DNA from: Cristatella mucedo
Lineage: Eukaryota > Bryozoa > Phylactolaemata > Cristatellidae
Assembly: GCA_009760855.2 (NCBI GenBank)
Contig: WPIO01000136.1
Span: forward strand, 681,001-745,000
DNA: 64,000 nucleotides
Reading direction: 5' to 3'
In this document: piece after piece, positions 45,641-57,500 of the stretch
Position numbering within the stretch: position 1 is the stretch's first letter
Layout: each line of letters begins with the position of its first letter
The notes under the pieces: model-generated
Databases searched by the model: none
Seen by the model: only the letters and a program-made list of their open reading frames with translations
What the model was told of the DNA's origin: nothing
Translations under genes and position numbers: made by a program

Positions 45641-46855
45641 AATATTCAAAATATAATTTCTTGTTTATATATATATATATATATAGCTTTTAAATAACGT
45701 TGAACTGAAAGGACCTGACAACGTACAATACCATTAATATCGATGAAAATGATGTAATTGGCCTTAAATAGACTTAAATAGCCTTCAACAGACTATTGGT
45801 CAATGAGAATCAGTTAGTAAGAAATTTTTTTATTCAAACTAACTAAGAAACGATACAGATGGAATATTCGGGAATAAATTTTTGGAATCATTCACGAAGT
45901 ACGTTAACTTAAGCAATCCAATATCATTCAATGATTGAGTTACGAATTCAAGATCAAACCATGGATGAAAATGTATCAGCCAAGGACATTTTATCAACGG
46001 ATGCTTCAAGCAGATATAACTTGGTTGAATCTTTTAGATCTTTCTTGGATACTAGTGAATTTTTCAGCGAAAAGTAATCTATCAGTAAATCGACTCAAAA
46101 CCTACCGATTGCAAGTGTAAACTCACTATATAGGTTACCTGTTATCAAAATAAATAAGGTTTCATATGGAGTTGATAAAATTTTGATATAGCCAAGATAG
46201 GACACATTTTATATCTTGGAAATAGGTCAACACTACTAACTAAGGCTAAGAAATGAATAGCTTTTCGAAACCTAAAAGATAGAAGGATTATTATCAATCC
46301 AATTCAGTGGAAGTTGAAATTAATATAATCTCTAATACTAAAATAGACACATTAATAACTGAAATCATTTAAACATTCTCTTAAATTAAAGGACACTTAA
46401 CTGACTATGCACATAACCTGCATACGAATATACCAAGGAAATTCAGCAATGATATTATTTTAGATAAGATGGTAGCCGTCAGTGTTCAAAAGAGCGTCCT
46501 TCGAATGAAATGCCCATCGCACTTAACTTCACGATAAATTATCCAAGTTACCTTTAAAATGCATGTAACAGAGTGGCTCTTTCTCCTCAAGATACCCTAT
46601 AGATTATTAACGTGAGAGCAGCACGAGCGTTCACCTCGGCTCCTCTCACGCTCGAAGCTCATCGCCTTTGACCTGGACTCTGAGCCGAGCGACCTCTGCC
46701 GCCCACAATCTAGCACTCTCCTCCTGCTTCGCTGGCGATTCGCGAATTGGCGTGAGCACTTCCACGACAGAGCCCACCTTTCACTGCCACGACCGAGGCA
46801 TATCGAGAGCAAAGTTGGTCACTGCGAAGAGAAATTCAAGATTAATCTCAAATCA
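45641..46855. other. AT-rich spacer to the 3' end of myosin copy B
   Basis: A TA run (45665-45687) is followed by AT-rich DNA with one protein-like plus-strand block at about 45930-46070 (DENVSAKDILSTDASSRYNL and onward to FFSEK), which is unrecognised. Base composition returns to GC-rich near 46600. Confidence 0.4.
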
Positions 46856-46861
46856 TTTATT
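46856..46861 (-). terminator. Probable poly(A) signal of copy B
   Basis: TTTATT on the plus strand is AATAAA on the gene strand, about 490 bp past the proposed stop codon. Together they would give a 3' UTR of roughly 0.5 kb (46830-47348). Confidence 0.5.
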
Positions 46862-47348
46862 CGGTGCACACTTCTGAGCAAGCACTCTGTGAGATCGGAG
46901 CCCGCCGTGCTGGCTGGCCGCGCTGCCACAGGCTGCTGCGATCCCTCGAGCGAGGCTCCCTCGCACGAGATCCGGAGGCCGGCCGTGGCGGCGCCCATTC
47001 TAGCTTGCGTCAGTCCGCCAGCACCGGCGCAGCTTCGAGTCCGAGGGAGACCGGTGGCAAACGTTTCAGCACAGCAGCAGTAGCAGCACAATCCACGCCT
47101 CCGAAGAACGTCTCTCTTGGCCATAGGGCGCCTCTTTCTTCAGCTTCAGCCTCCTTTCGGTCTGCGGGCTCCGATCGAGAGCTGCAGAGAAGCGAGTCGA
47201 ACGGCCTGGTCACGAGCCGCCACAGCGACCGAGCGCGAGCGCACGCATCGACCGTAGCCAGCCGCGGCGACGTCGTCGCCGCTCGGGATCGTCGCTCTTG
47301 GAGTGGAGGCAGCGTACGCCGACGCCGCCATCGAACTTACCACCCCGC

Positions 47349-47767
47349 TTATTCCAAGGTCAACGATTTGGTCGTCTTACTTGTCTGGATGCTGACCTGC
47401 AGCGAGCGAGGAGCGAAAGCCGTCTGCAGCGAGCGAGGAGCGAAAGCCGTCTGCAGCGAGCGAAGAGCGAAAGCCGTCTGCAGCGAGCGAGGAGCGAATG
47501 CCGGCTGCCGAGCCGAGGCCAGCGGCGAGGCAAGCAGCCCGGATTTAGGCCCCGAAGACGGCCGATGGTGAGCGATGGCGGGCGTGGGCTAGCAGGGAGG
47601 GGGGTGGGGCTGCGTTTCGAGCTGCTCACCGATCCCGAGACCACGCTGCGGCTCTTCGTGTGAGCTCTAGCCAGCATCGTCTCGGCGTCGCTAGCCCTCG
47701 AGTCGGCCTCCTCCAGATCGTGCTGAGCCTTTCTGTACTTGGCCAAGTTCACGTTCGACGCCTCCTC
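47349..47767 (-). CDS. Mhc: Copy B exons 31-32: rod end and tailpiece
   Basis: Exon 31 (47630-47767) gives [20 protein letters not shown] and ends SRSVVSGS at a GTGAGC donor. Exon 32 (47349-47396) follows a CTGCAG acceptor and encodes [15 protein letters not shown] plus TAA, parallel to copy A exon 32. The acceptor is the last of several tandem near-identical ones. Confidence 0.75.
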
Positions 47768-50700
47768 CTGCGAGCGAGAGCAACCGTGCGTGGCCGATAA
47801 AGTCGCCGGCCTGGCCATCGCCAGCCGCAGGACGCCGGAGTGGAAGTAGCAGCTCAAGATCAGTGGGGTTTGCGATTGGCTTGGCGAGCGCCTAGCCATC
47901 GGCCGACGGCGGTGGTGGCGGCGGCGGCGACGACTTACGGCCTCCTCAATCTGCCTCTTGTACACCTTGACCTTGGCCTGGAGGCTGTCGATCAGCTCGG
48001 CGAGCTTCTCCTGGTTGCGCTTGTCCTCCTCGGTCTGCACCTGCAGCTCCTTGAGGCGGCGCTCGTTCTTCTTGGCGTTCTTGACCGTCTCCTGGTGCGA
48101 CTTCTGCTCGGCGTCCAGCTCCAGCTCGATCGAGCGGACCTGGGCGGTGCAGCCGCGAGGGGAGCGGGCGATCAATGGACTTGGCCGAAGCGAGAGAAGG
48201 TGCGTCGCCTCGCGTCGCGCGCGGCGAGCCTCCCCTCCGACGCTCTAGGCTCGCCGAGCGTCCACTCCTCACCCGCTCCTCCAGCTTGCTGATGACGCGC
48301 TTGCTGCTCTTGAGAGCGTTGCCCTCGGCCTCGTCGACGCGCTGCTGCAGCTCCTTGTTGGCCGCCTCGAGCTGCTTTCGCAGCTTCTCCACCTGCAGGC
48401 CGCGCTCCTGCTCCTGGCGCAGCTCGTCGGCGAGCCTCGAGGCGTCGCCGGAAGCCGCCTTGGCGCGTTCGTCGGCCGCCTTCAGGGCGGTGGTCAGCTC
48501 GTCGAGGTCGCCGTTGAGCGCCGCCAGGTCGGTCTCTAGCTTCTTCTTGCTGGCGAGCGCCGACGTGGACTGCGCGCGAAGCTCGTCGACGCGCTCCGCC
48601 GCCTCGCTCAGGTCGGCGTCGGCCTGCCGGCGAGCCTTGTCGGCCTGCTCCAGCAGCGAGCGAAGCTCCAGGATCTCGCCGTTGAGCAGCGTGCTGCGCC
48701 GCTCGGACAGAGCGAACTGCTCGCGCAGCTCATCGCGTCCGCGCGCCTCCTGCTCCACCTGCACCTGCAGCTCCTGCGAGAGAGAAAGTGGACTTCGGCG
48801 CTCGGCACCGGCTCGAGGCACTTCGGCGTCGCGTCAATGCTTCGGCGGGCGGCCAGCGGCCGTCGGCGATCGAGCTGTTCGCGCTGGCGTCGTTCCTACC
48901 TTGACCTGCTGCTGGAACTTCTTGACGTTCTTGTCGGCCTCGATGCGCCCCTTGTTGGCGGCGTCCAGGGCCACCTCGAGCTCGTTGACGTCCTGCTCGA
49001 GCTTCTTTTTCAGCTTCTGCGCCTCGGCCTTTCCGCGGCTCTCCGCCTCCAGGCTCGCCTGTGCCGACTCGAGCGCTCTCGCGTGGTTTCGCCTTCGGAG
49101 AGAGAAGTGTGGAGCGCGAGGCGCGTTTTAGTGGCGCGTTTCAATTCTTGTAGCGGCGGCCGCGACGTAAAGGGACACTTCGAGGAGAGAGCGAGCAAGC
49201 GAAGCTCGGGCAGGCGCATCGACCGGGTTCGAAGCGCGCTCCGCCGGGAAAACCCTCCTCGCGGGCGTCTCTCGCTCGCTCGCTCGCTCGCACCTGCTGC
49301 TGGCGAACTCCTCCTCCTTCTCGCTGACGCGCTTCTCGATCTCGGCTCGCACCTGGCCGAGCTCGAGCTGCGCGCGCACGACCTTGGCCTCCTCCTGCTC
49401 AAGCGCCGCGTGCGCCTCCTCGAGCGCCGCCTGCAGCTCCTCCTTCTCCTTCTCGAGGCGGCGGCGCAGCTTGTCCAGCTCGTGCGTGCTCCGGCCGCCC
49501 TCGCTCAGCTGCTCGGTGAGGTCATGGATCTCGTCGGCGAGGCCCTTGCTCTCCTTGCGCATGCCGTCGATGACCGACTGTGTCTCCTCGAGCTGCGACC
49601 TCAGCCGGTAGACCTCGGTCGCGTGGCCGCGAGCCTCTCGCTGCGACACCTCGAGCTCCTGCTGCAGCTCGCGGTACTTGGCCTCCGACTCGGCGACTAG
49701 CCGATCGAAGTTCTTCTGCTTCTTCTCGAGCTGCGACGACGTGGCGGAGACTCGCTCCAGCTCGACGGTGGCGTCCTCCAGCTCGGCCTGCAGACGACCC
49801 TTGAGCTTCTCGAGCTGCGCCACCTTGCCGTTGGCTGTCTCGATGGCCTGCTCGCTCTCCTGCACCTTGGCCTGGAACTTTCGCCTGCGTCGAAGCGACG
49901 AGACTCGGTCACGAGGCCGCTGTCGCCGAGGCCTCAGATCGACGTAAGGCTCGACCTCGCGCTCGCTCCGAGGCGGTCGCCGCCGCGGTGGCTCACGTAC
50001 CTCAGCTCCTCGTACTCCTCGCTGCTTGCGCCGCCGCTCTCGAACTTGGACTTCCAGCTTTGCGCCTCGCCGTTGGCCTTTGACAGCAGCCGCTGAAGGT
50101 CGGCCTTGCTCGCGCCCTCCTCCTCGAGCTGCTCGCGCACCGCGTCAAGGTCGGCCTGGAGGCCGCGAACCTCGCCGCTCAGCTTCTGCCTCGCGCGGCC
50201 CTCGTCCTCCAGCTGTCGCTTGGCCTCCTCCAGCTGCGACTGCAGCTGCTGCTTGACCTGGAGACGACGCCGTAGCAGAGCGACGAACGTGGGAGCTAAA
50301 GCATGAGACACACTGGCGAAGGCGCGAGCCAGCAGAATGGTGAGAAGACCGGCCTGATCCGTTGTCGCTCACCTTCTGCAGGGCGTTGAGCTGCTGCTCG
50401 GCCTCCTCAAGGCGCCGCGAGAGGTCACCGTTCTCCTGCGCCAGGCGATTCTTGCTCGCGCTCAGCTCGCTGATGGAGCGCGCGTGCTCGTCGAGCTTGG
50501 CGTGCAGCTCGCCCAGCTGAGCGTCCAGCGACTTGGCCAGCTTCTCGGCGTTGCCCTGACGATCGAGAGACCACGGGTCGCGAGGTGACAGCGCGCGAGG
50601 TGACAGCGGACGAGCGGCTGACGCGAGACGGCGCGTCGTGCTCAAGCGACCAGGCTACCTTGCCGCGGTTGACGCTCTCGAGCTGTGCGGTCAGGTCTTC

Positions 50701-51512
50701 AAGCTCGGCCTTCAGCTGCGCCTTGTCCTTGTCGCTCCTGCAACGCGACGCGTGCGCACGCTCGCTCACACCAGCTAGTCCGCTCTCTTGGGCCGAAGTC
50801 CGGCCGTAAAGGTCAGCTCGCTTGGGGCCGTGCGTCGGGAGAGCCGTCAACTCGTGTGCGAGCCGGCGAAGCTCTCGACGCGGGCCCTCTCGCCGTGCGC
50901 CGTCGCCAGCCTCAAGCCGAGCTCGCTCACTTGGCCTTGGCCTTGGTCAGCTGGTCGAGCTGGTCGGCGAGCTCGTTGGCCGAGTCCTGCTGCTTCTTGC
51001 GCAGCTGGCTGATGGTGGCCTCGTGCTGCATGCTCTGCTCGTCCAGCTCGCGGCGCAGCTTGACGAGTTCCTGCTCGCGCCTCTTATTCAGATCAACCTG
51101 AGCAAAGGCAAGCGTCAATCGGCCGTCAATGTCACCCCCGCCGAAGCAGCCTCCGGGCGGGCCCGTCGCCAACTTAGTTCGGTCAATCGGCGCTTGACAT
51201 CCGTGGCTAGCCGGCCCGGCTCGAGTCACCGACGGTGGCACAGCGCTGCACGTACCTGTGCGGCAGTGGCACCGCCCGCCTCATCCAGCCGGTCGGACAG
51301 GTCGTCGAGCTCTCGCTGCAGCTCAGCGCGTGACTTCTCCACCTTGACTCGCGACGCCTTCTCCGCTTCGAGCTCCTCCTCGAGCTCGGCGACGCGGGCC
51401 TGTTGGTCTCACGCGAAGACGTACTGGCGGTCAGAGGCGGTACACGGTGCGCTGCGCACGGCCCGACACGGGGGCGCCTGTGCGAGGCTGCTGGCGCAAA
51501 GGACATTCGCGC

Positions 51513-51544
<32 letters not shown>

Positions 51545-54500
51545 ATGAGGGTCGCAGCGTTGAACGCGGGAGGCGAGCTCTCCTGTGTGCAGTCACCTGC
51601 AGCTCCTTGATCTTCTTTTGAAGTGCGGCGACGGCGTTGGCCTCGTTCTCGAGCCTGCCATTGAGCGCAATGATCTCCTGCTCCTTCTTCCGGACGCCGT
51701 CCTCGAGGTCGCGCTTGATCTTCTCCAGGTCCTCGACCGTCTCGTGGGTAAGCTTGAGGTCGCCCTCAAGCTTCCTCTTGACTTTGTCCAGGTCGGCGCG
51801 AGCTTTCTTCTCCTTCTCAAGGCTGTCCGTGACCTGCGAGTGGCCCCATGCCAGCCGCCGGTGAGCGCCCGAACTCGCTGGGCCGCCACCGTCACGGCTG
51901 ACGCGCCTCGCTCGCCTACTCGGCTGGGCGGAGCTGCCGCGGCCGTCGTAGGGCGGTGCAGTCAGTCGGAGCGCCGCTCGAGTGTTCGTAACGTCGGCCG
52001 CGCCCCCGGAAGCCCTCACCCCATCTCCCGTGCTCTCACCTCGTCCAGCGACTGCTCTAGCTTTTGTTTGAGCTTGTTCAAGCCGTTGACCTTCTCCTCA
52101 GACGCCTGCAGGTCCTGGCCGAGCTGCTTATTCGCCTCCTCGACGCTTTTCTTCTCGCTGTTGAGCTTGGCGATCGCCTTATCCATCTGCTCCATCTCGC
52201 CGTGTAGCGTCTTGATCTGCCCGTCCTTGCCGTCCTTATCGTGGTCGGCCTGAAACGTCGGCGCACGCAGCGAGCGTCAGCGACTGGGCGGCCCGTTGCC
52301 TCGGTCTTCTGGCCTGCATGGAAGGCCGGATGTCACGCTTGGATGGTGGCGCCGGAGGCGACGTCGTCTGCGGCGTCTTGACCGGTGGCGGCGGCAGCGG
52401 CGGCGGCGGAAGAGAGCAGAGCACAGCACCTTAGATAGCGACTGCTCAAGGTCTTCGATGTCCTTGTGCAGCTCCTCAGCCTCTTCCTCGAGCTTCTTCT
52501 TGGAACTCTCGAGCTCGGCCAGCTGGTCGTCACGGTCGAGCAGCTGCTCCTCGAACTCCTTGATCTGGCCCTCCATGTCGGCCTTCTGCGTGATCAGCTG
52601 CGCCATCTTCTCCTCGACCTGGCTGATGCTGTCCGCCTCGGACTGGTGGAGGAGCAGCAGCGGAGGCGGAGGATGAGCGCGATTGCCGATGGGCGGCACA
52701 GCGCCTCGGCACAGCTCTCAGCGGCAGCCTCGTCCCGAGGGGCGAGCCGACGCATCGCCTTTCCCTACCTGCAGCTCCAGGGAGAGGTCGTTCTTGGCCT
52801 GGGTGAGAGTGACGTTTTGCTCCTCGATCTCCTTGTAGCGCTTCTGCAACTTCTCAAAGTCTTCCTTGACCTTAGCAAGTTCCTCGAGCTTCTGCCTCAT
52901 CTCGTCCTCGGCGCGAGCAGCATTGAGCAGCGGCTTGACCTGTGGGGGAAAGGCTTGCTTGGTGAACGACTGCGCATGCGACGACAACGTCAGGCTCAGA
53001 TGGAAAACGGGAGAAATACGAATCGCTGCAGCTGCTGCTGAGTTCGCAGGGCGAATGCCTTGAGTTTTAAGTCGGACCGCACTAGTAGAGTCATTCGAGA
53101 GGCGATCAAGCGAAAGATTCAGCTACGAAGCCCTACCCTCAGGTAGAACTTCCACCACTGCCAGTTCCTCAGGCTCATCCATTTCCTGATGTTCCTCTGG
53201 ATGACAGACAGGGCGACCCTGCAATCGAGAAATGTCGTCCTTAGCACTGGTGGCCCTCATCTGTACTGTACGGATTGGTTTCGCAGACGGCTGCCTATCA
53301 TCTCTCTGGCGTCATGAGCACAGAACGCTTCAACCAGACTCTGCGCATTCTACCTCTGGTCCTGAAGCTTCTTGTACGACTTCCTCGTGACGTAGCCGCG
53401 AACGTAGGCGTTGAACTTGGAGAGGATGCTCGACAGAGCGTCGTCTCGCAGCTCCTCCAGCTGACCGACGACGCCGGCCTTAAAGAAGACCTTGGTCGTG
53501 CCCAGACGATAGCAGTTCGGGTCAAGAGCGAGAGCGGCGAGCACCTTCTCGGCTACCACTTTGCCCTCGGCGAAGCCGGGCGGCACAGCGTTTGGCGCCA
53601 GGATCGTGTACCTGCAAGAACGAATGGAACAATCGAATCGTAGTGCCGCTACGGCAGCAGCCGCTGCTCATGCGACTTTTCACGTGCAAGCTTCTATCGT
53701 AAGAAGAGCTGCTCCGCGAGCATAGTCAAGCGTGATAGCGTTCCTCACCTCTGCTTGAACTCGGAGTAGATCTGCCTGTTGGGCAGACCAATACGGCAGA
53801 TGCGGATACCTTCAAGCACACCGTTGCACTGCAGCTGGTTGAGCACGAGGGCAGGATCGATGAGACCTGCAATCGTATGAAGAATCGTTATACGGACGCC
53901 ACAGCGATTGCATTCAGAGCTCGCTGCAGCATGGCTCGTCGATGCGTTGACGACAGATCACCAATGCATCGCTCACCAGACTGCTTCAGCTCGTTGGGGA
54001 TGATGCAGCGAACGAAATGCGGCTGAGTGCTGTTCAAGTTTATCATCAGCTTGTTCAACGACTCCTGCAGCCGGGAAACACGCAAGAAATTATACTTAGG
54101 CTGGGCAAACTCCGATGAGCAGGTAAGAATAAGTGATCATCCGTGGTTTATCAAGATGACTGCAGAGACACTTGACATTTCCATCGACGGTAGGGAAAGC
54201 TTACCCTGTGCGCAGAAGAGATTGTCTGGAAGGCACCACCCTTCTTCTTCTTCTTGTCACCACCGGCGGCAGCAGCTAAGCGAAAAAACAGCTCGTGTGA
54301 TCCCATGTCGGCCCCAGTCGTCTTTTATCAATGCATGCAGCGTTTACATTTGGCAACGCACGCTGCCTGTCATGGGTGAAATATTTCGTAGATAGAAATG
54401 CATGCCTACTGCACAACCGGATGCCGCGAGAAAGCATAGTACGTCTATTCGGCCTAAGCTACGATACAGTGGATCGCAAGCCTGACCAGAGACCACGAGC

Positions 54501-57500
54501 AGCACTCTCTGTGCACACTGCAATCGTGACGTCGGCCAGCAAGCGTTTGATTGGAGCGCCTTCGTACCTTCGTCAGCGAATAGATGAGCGATGAGGGCCT
54601 CCTTGGACTCGCGAAGCAGCTGCACAATGGTCTCGTTGATGGGATCTTTGTTCTTCTCCAGCCAGCCGTCCAGACTGTACGACACGATACCTGCGTAGTG
54701 GCGCAGGTCGAAGTGCGCCGGCTTGCCGCTCCTCGACGGACGCGGCTTGCCGAAGTTGGGCGACTTGCCGAGGTGCTGCTGGTAGAGCTTCTCCAGGAAA
54801 GTCTTGTCGGACGCCTTCGGCACGATGCACTCCTCTTCCAAGATCGACATGATGCCCATGGGCTGCGAACGAGAGGACAGTGCTACATCATTCTTAAACC
54901 TGACCTAATGATTGCATTACATGGACCTTTTCATAGTGACTTTAATCAGCTTTGCACAACTATGCAGGTCCCTCGTACCCTTTCAATGAGTTCGATACAG
55001 GCAGCGAGGTCCATGCCAAAGTCAATGAACTCCCATTGGATGTTCTCCTTCTTGTATTCTTCCTGCTCCTGAACAAACATGTGGTGGTTGAAGAACTGCT
55101 GCAGCTTCTCGTTCGTGTAGTTGATACAGATCTGCTCGAAGCCGTTGTACTAAAAATGCGATTCAGAAAGAAGCAAATCACTAACGGTGCATTATAACTT
55201 CATCTTTCTAAGCCGCAGCTTGGCACTCGATGTGCACCGACCTCGAAGATCTCAAAGCCGGCGATATCGAGCACGCCGATGAAGAACTGGCGCTTCACTT
55301 TGGTGTCGAGCGTCTTGTTGACACGGTCTACGAGCCAGGTGAACATTCGGTGGTACAGCGACTTGACTGTGGCCTGGACGGCATTGTAGCACTGGTCCGA
55401 GTTCTGTCCTTTGGTGACGTACTCGGTGCCGACCTTCACTCTGGGTTTCAGGATGGAGGTCAGCAGGTCCTTGGCGTTGACGCCAAGCAAGAAAGCGACT
55501 TTTTCTGACTCGACAGTGCCGTCGGCCTCGGCCTGCTCCTCGCGAGGTCTTTGCTTGAATTTCATGTCGCCAAAGTGCAGGATCGAGGCCGTCGCCTTGT
55601 ACAGGCTGAGCTTCTCGTCTGCTGTGAATCCAAGGATATCCATGGCAGCCTAAGATGACAGAAACCGTACAAATGGACAGAGCTACGAAATCGAGCTGTA
55701 ACGAGCGAGCGACGCAGCGATCGAGGACGCAGCTGTCGCCTCCACTCACGTCGGTGGCTTTCATTTCCAAAACGTCGTCGATACCGTCGACGGTGAGCAC
55801 GCCCTGGTTTATGAAGCCGTACAGACCAGCGTCGGGCGAGACGAGAAGCTTCTCTGAAAGGAGAGCGACGCTTGGAGGAGAGCTGTGGCGGGTACACCAG
55901 CCCTCGTCGTCGCCTACTCTGCCAGCCGCTCCCTGAGCAGGCAGCGGCTCCGAGGCAGCGACTCACGACGCCATGCAGCGGCGGCAGCGGCGGCGACTGA
56001 GACTGCTGAGGCGGCGGCGCTGCTCACCGTGCAGCTCGGGCAGGGCGCTGGAGAGCATCTGGTAGAAGATGTGGTAGTTTCGCTCGGCTTTCTGCTGAGC
56101 CGTCACGCGAGACTTCTCGAGCAGATCTGAGGGCAAGAAGGTAATCGAAAGTTAGTCGCCTCGAGAGCGTCCGAGGATGGAGGCCACTGCACGAGAGAGC
56201 GTATGAGGACGGAGGCCACTGCACAAGAGAGCGGGGAGGCGAGCTTGCTATGCACTTACAGAACTCGATGTCGGCTCCGGCGATCTTGCCGCTCGTTCCG
56301 AAGTGAATGCGAATAAACTTGCCCTAAACGCATAAGTTTTGCGCTTCGATGCAGTGTTGGTTCGTTGGCCAGCGAGCGTGCGACAGCTCTGTCTCGGTAG
56401 TTCCCATTGACCGTTGCACCATTGTACCTCGCCATTGCGCTCGAGCCGTGAACTTACGAATCTCGACGAGTTGTTGTTACGCGTTGTCTTGGCATTGCCG
56501 TACGCCTCTAGCACGGGATTGGCCTGCACGATCTGGTCCTCCAGAGTTCCCTGCACGAACGGGTCGCTGCTCTGAAGTCTCGGACGAGGCAGGAAAACAG
56601 TAAGAGAACCGTACGAGCGACATCCACGACCACGAAGCCTCTTGGACGCCTCGTTGTCAAGTAAGGGTCAGACATCCAGGGGTAAGACACTCAGCTCAAA
56701 GTGCTCGACCCTAATTCCATTCGGCATCGAGCCCTGGCTGCAGCCACCGCTCCGACGCCGTTTTGAGCCCTCCTTTATCTATTCTTCCCAAGCGCTCTAG
56801 CGGGTTTGGCAATGCCTCCTCGTACGTCCACCCGAATTCGTGCTGTTTCCAGCGCTGTCACTCCATTCCCAGCCCCTCGTCTCAAAAATCGGCCTCACCT
56901 TGCTCTTGTCAATAGCCTCCTCTTCTCCTGCCTCTTTCTTCTGTCCGGCGGCGACGAGGGCGAAGTACGAGATGACCTTTTTCGTGTTCTCTGTCTTGCC
57001 GGCCCCGGACTCGCCACTGCACGCCCGTTTGGGAAACGCGAATAGTTAGCGAAGACCACGACAACGAGCGAAGACGCCGACGATGGGGTGCGAGCGGGAT
57101 GCGGCGTGCTCACTATTCCCCCCCCCCGGCTTCCGCTCGGGCGCACCGCAATGCCCGACGTTTCTCGCTCCACGCATCCGTTTGCGTGCCACTACTCACG
57201 TGATCAGGATCGATTGGTTCTCTCGATCTGCAAGCGGATGTGGAGCGGACTCAGCGTGAGCACAGCCGCGGCCGTGTGGTCGCAGCGCGAAGTGCTTCGA
57301 GAGCTATTTCGACGGAGAAGCGCTTCCCTTGGTGGCAGCTCACCTTGAAGCATGTCGCTGTACGCGTTGTCAGCGATCGCGAACAAGTGCGGCGGCACCT
57401 CGGTGCGCCTTTTGCCGCGGTACTTGTTCACCACGTTCTGGCCATAGATCGGCAGGCGCTTGTATGGGTTGATGGTGACGCAGAACAGTCCGGAGTAGGT

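Noticed and set aside
46597-46812. Coiled-coil-like minus-strand frame (QEESARLWAAEVARLRVQVK) as a further myosin exon
   Set aside because: It lies beyond the probable stop (47349) and poly(A) signal (46856-46861) of copy B, has no counterpart in copy A, and the 32-exon model already gives full length.
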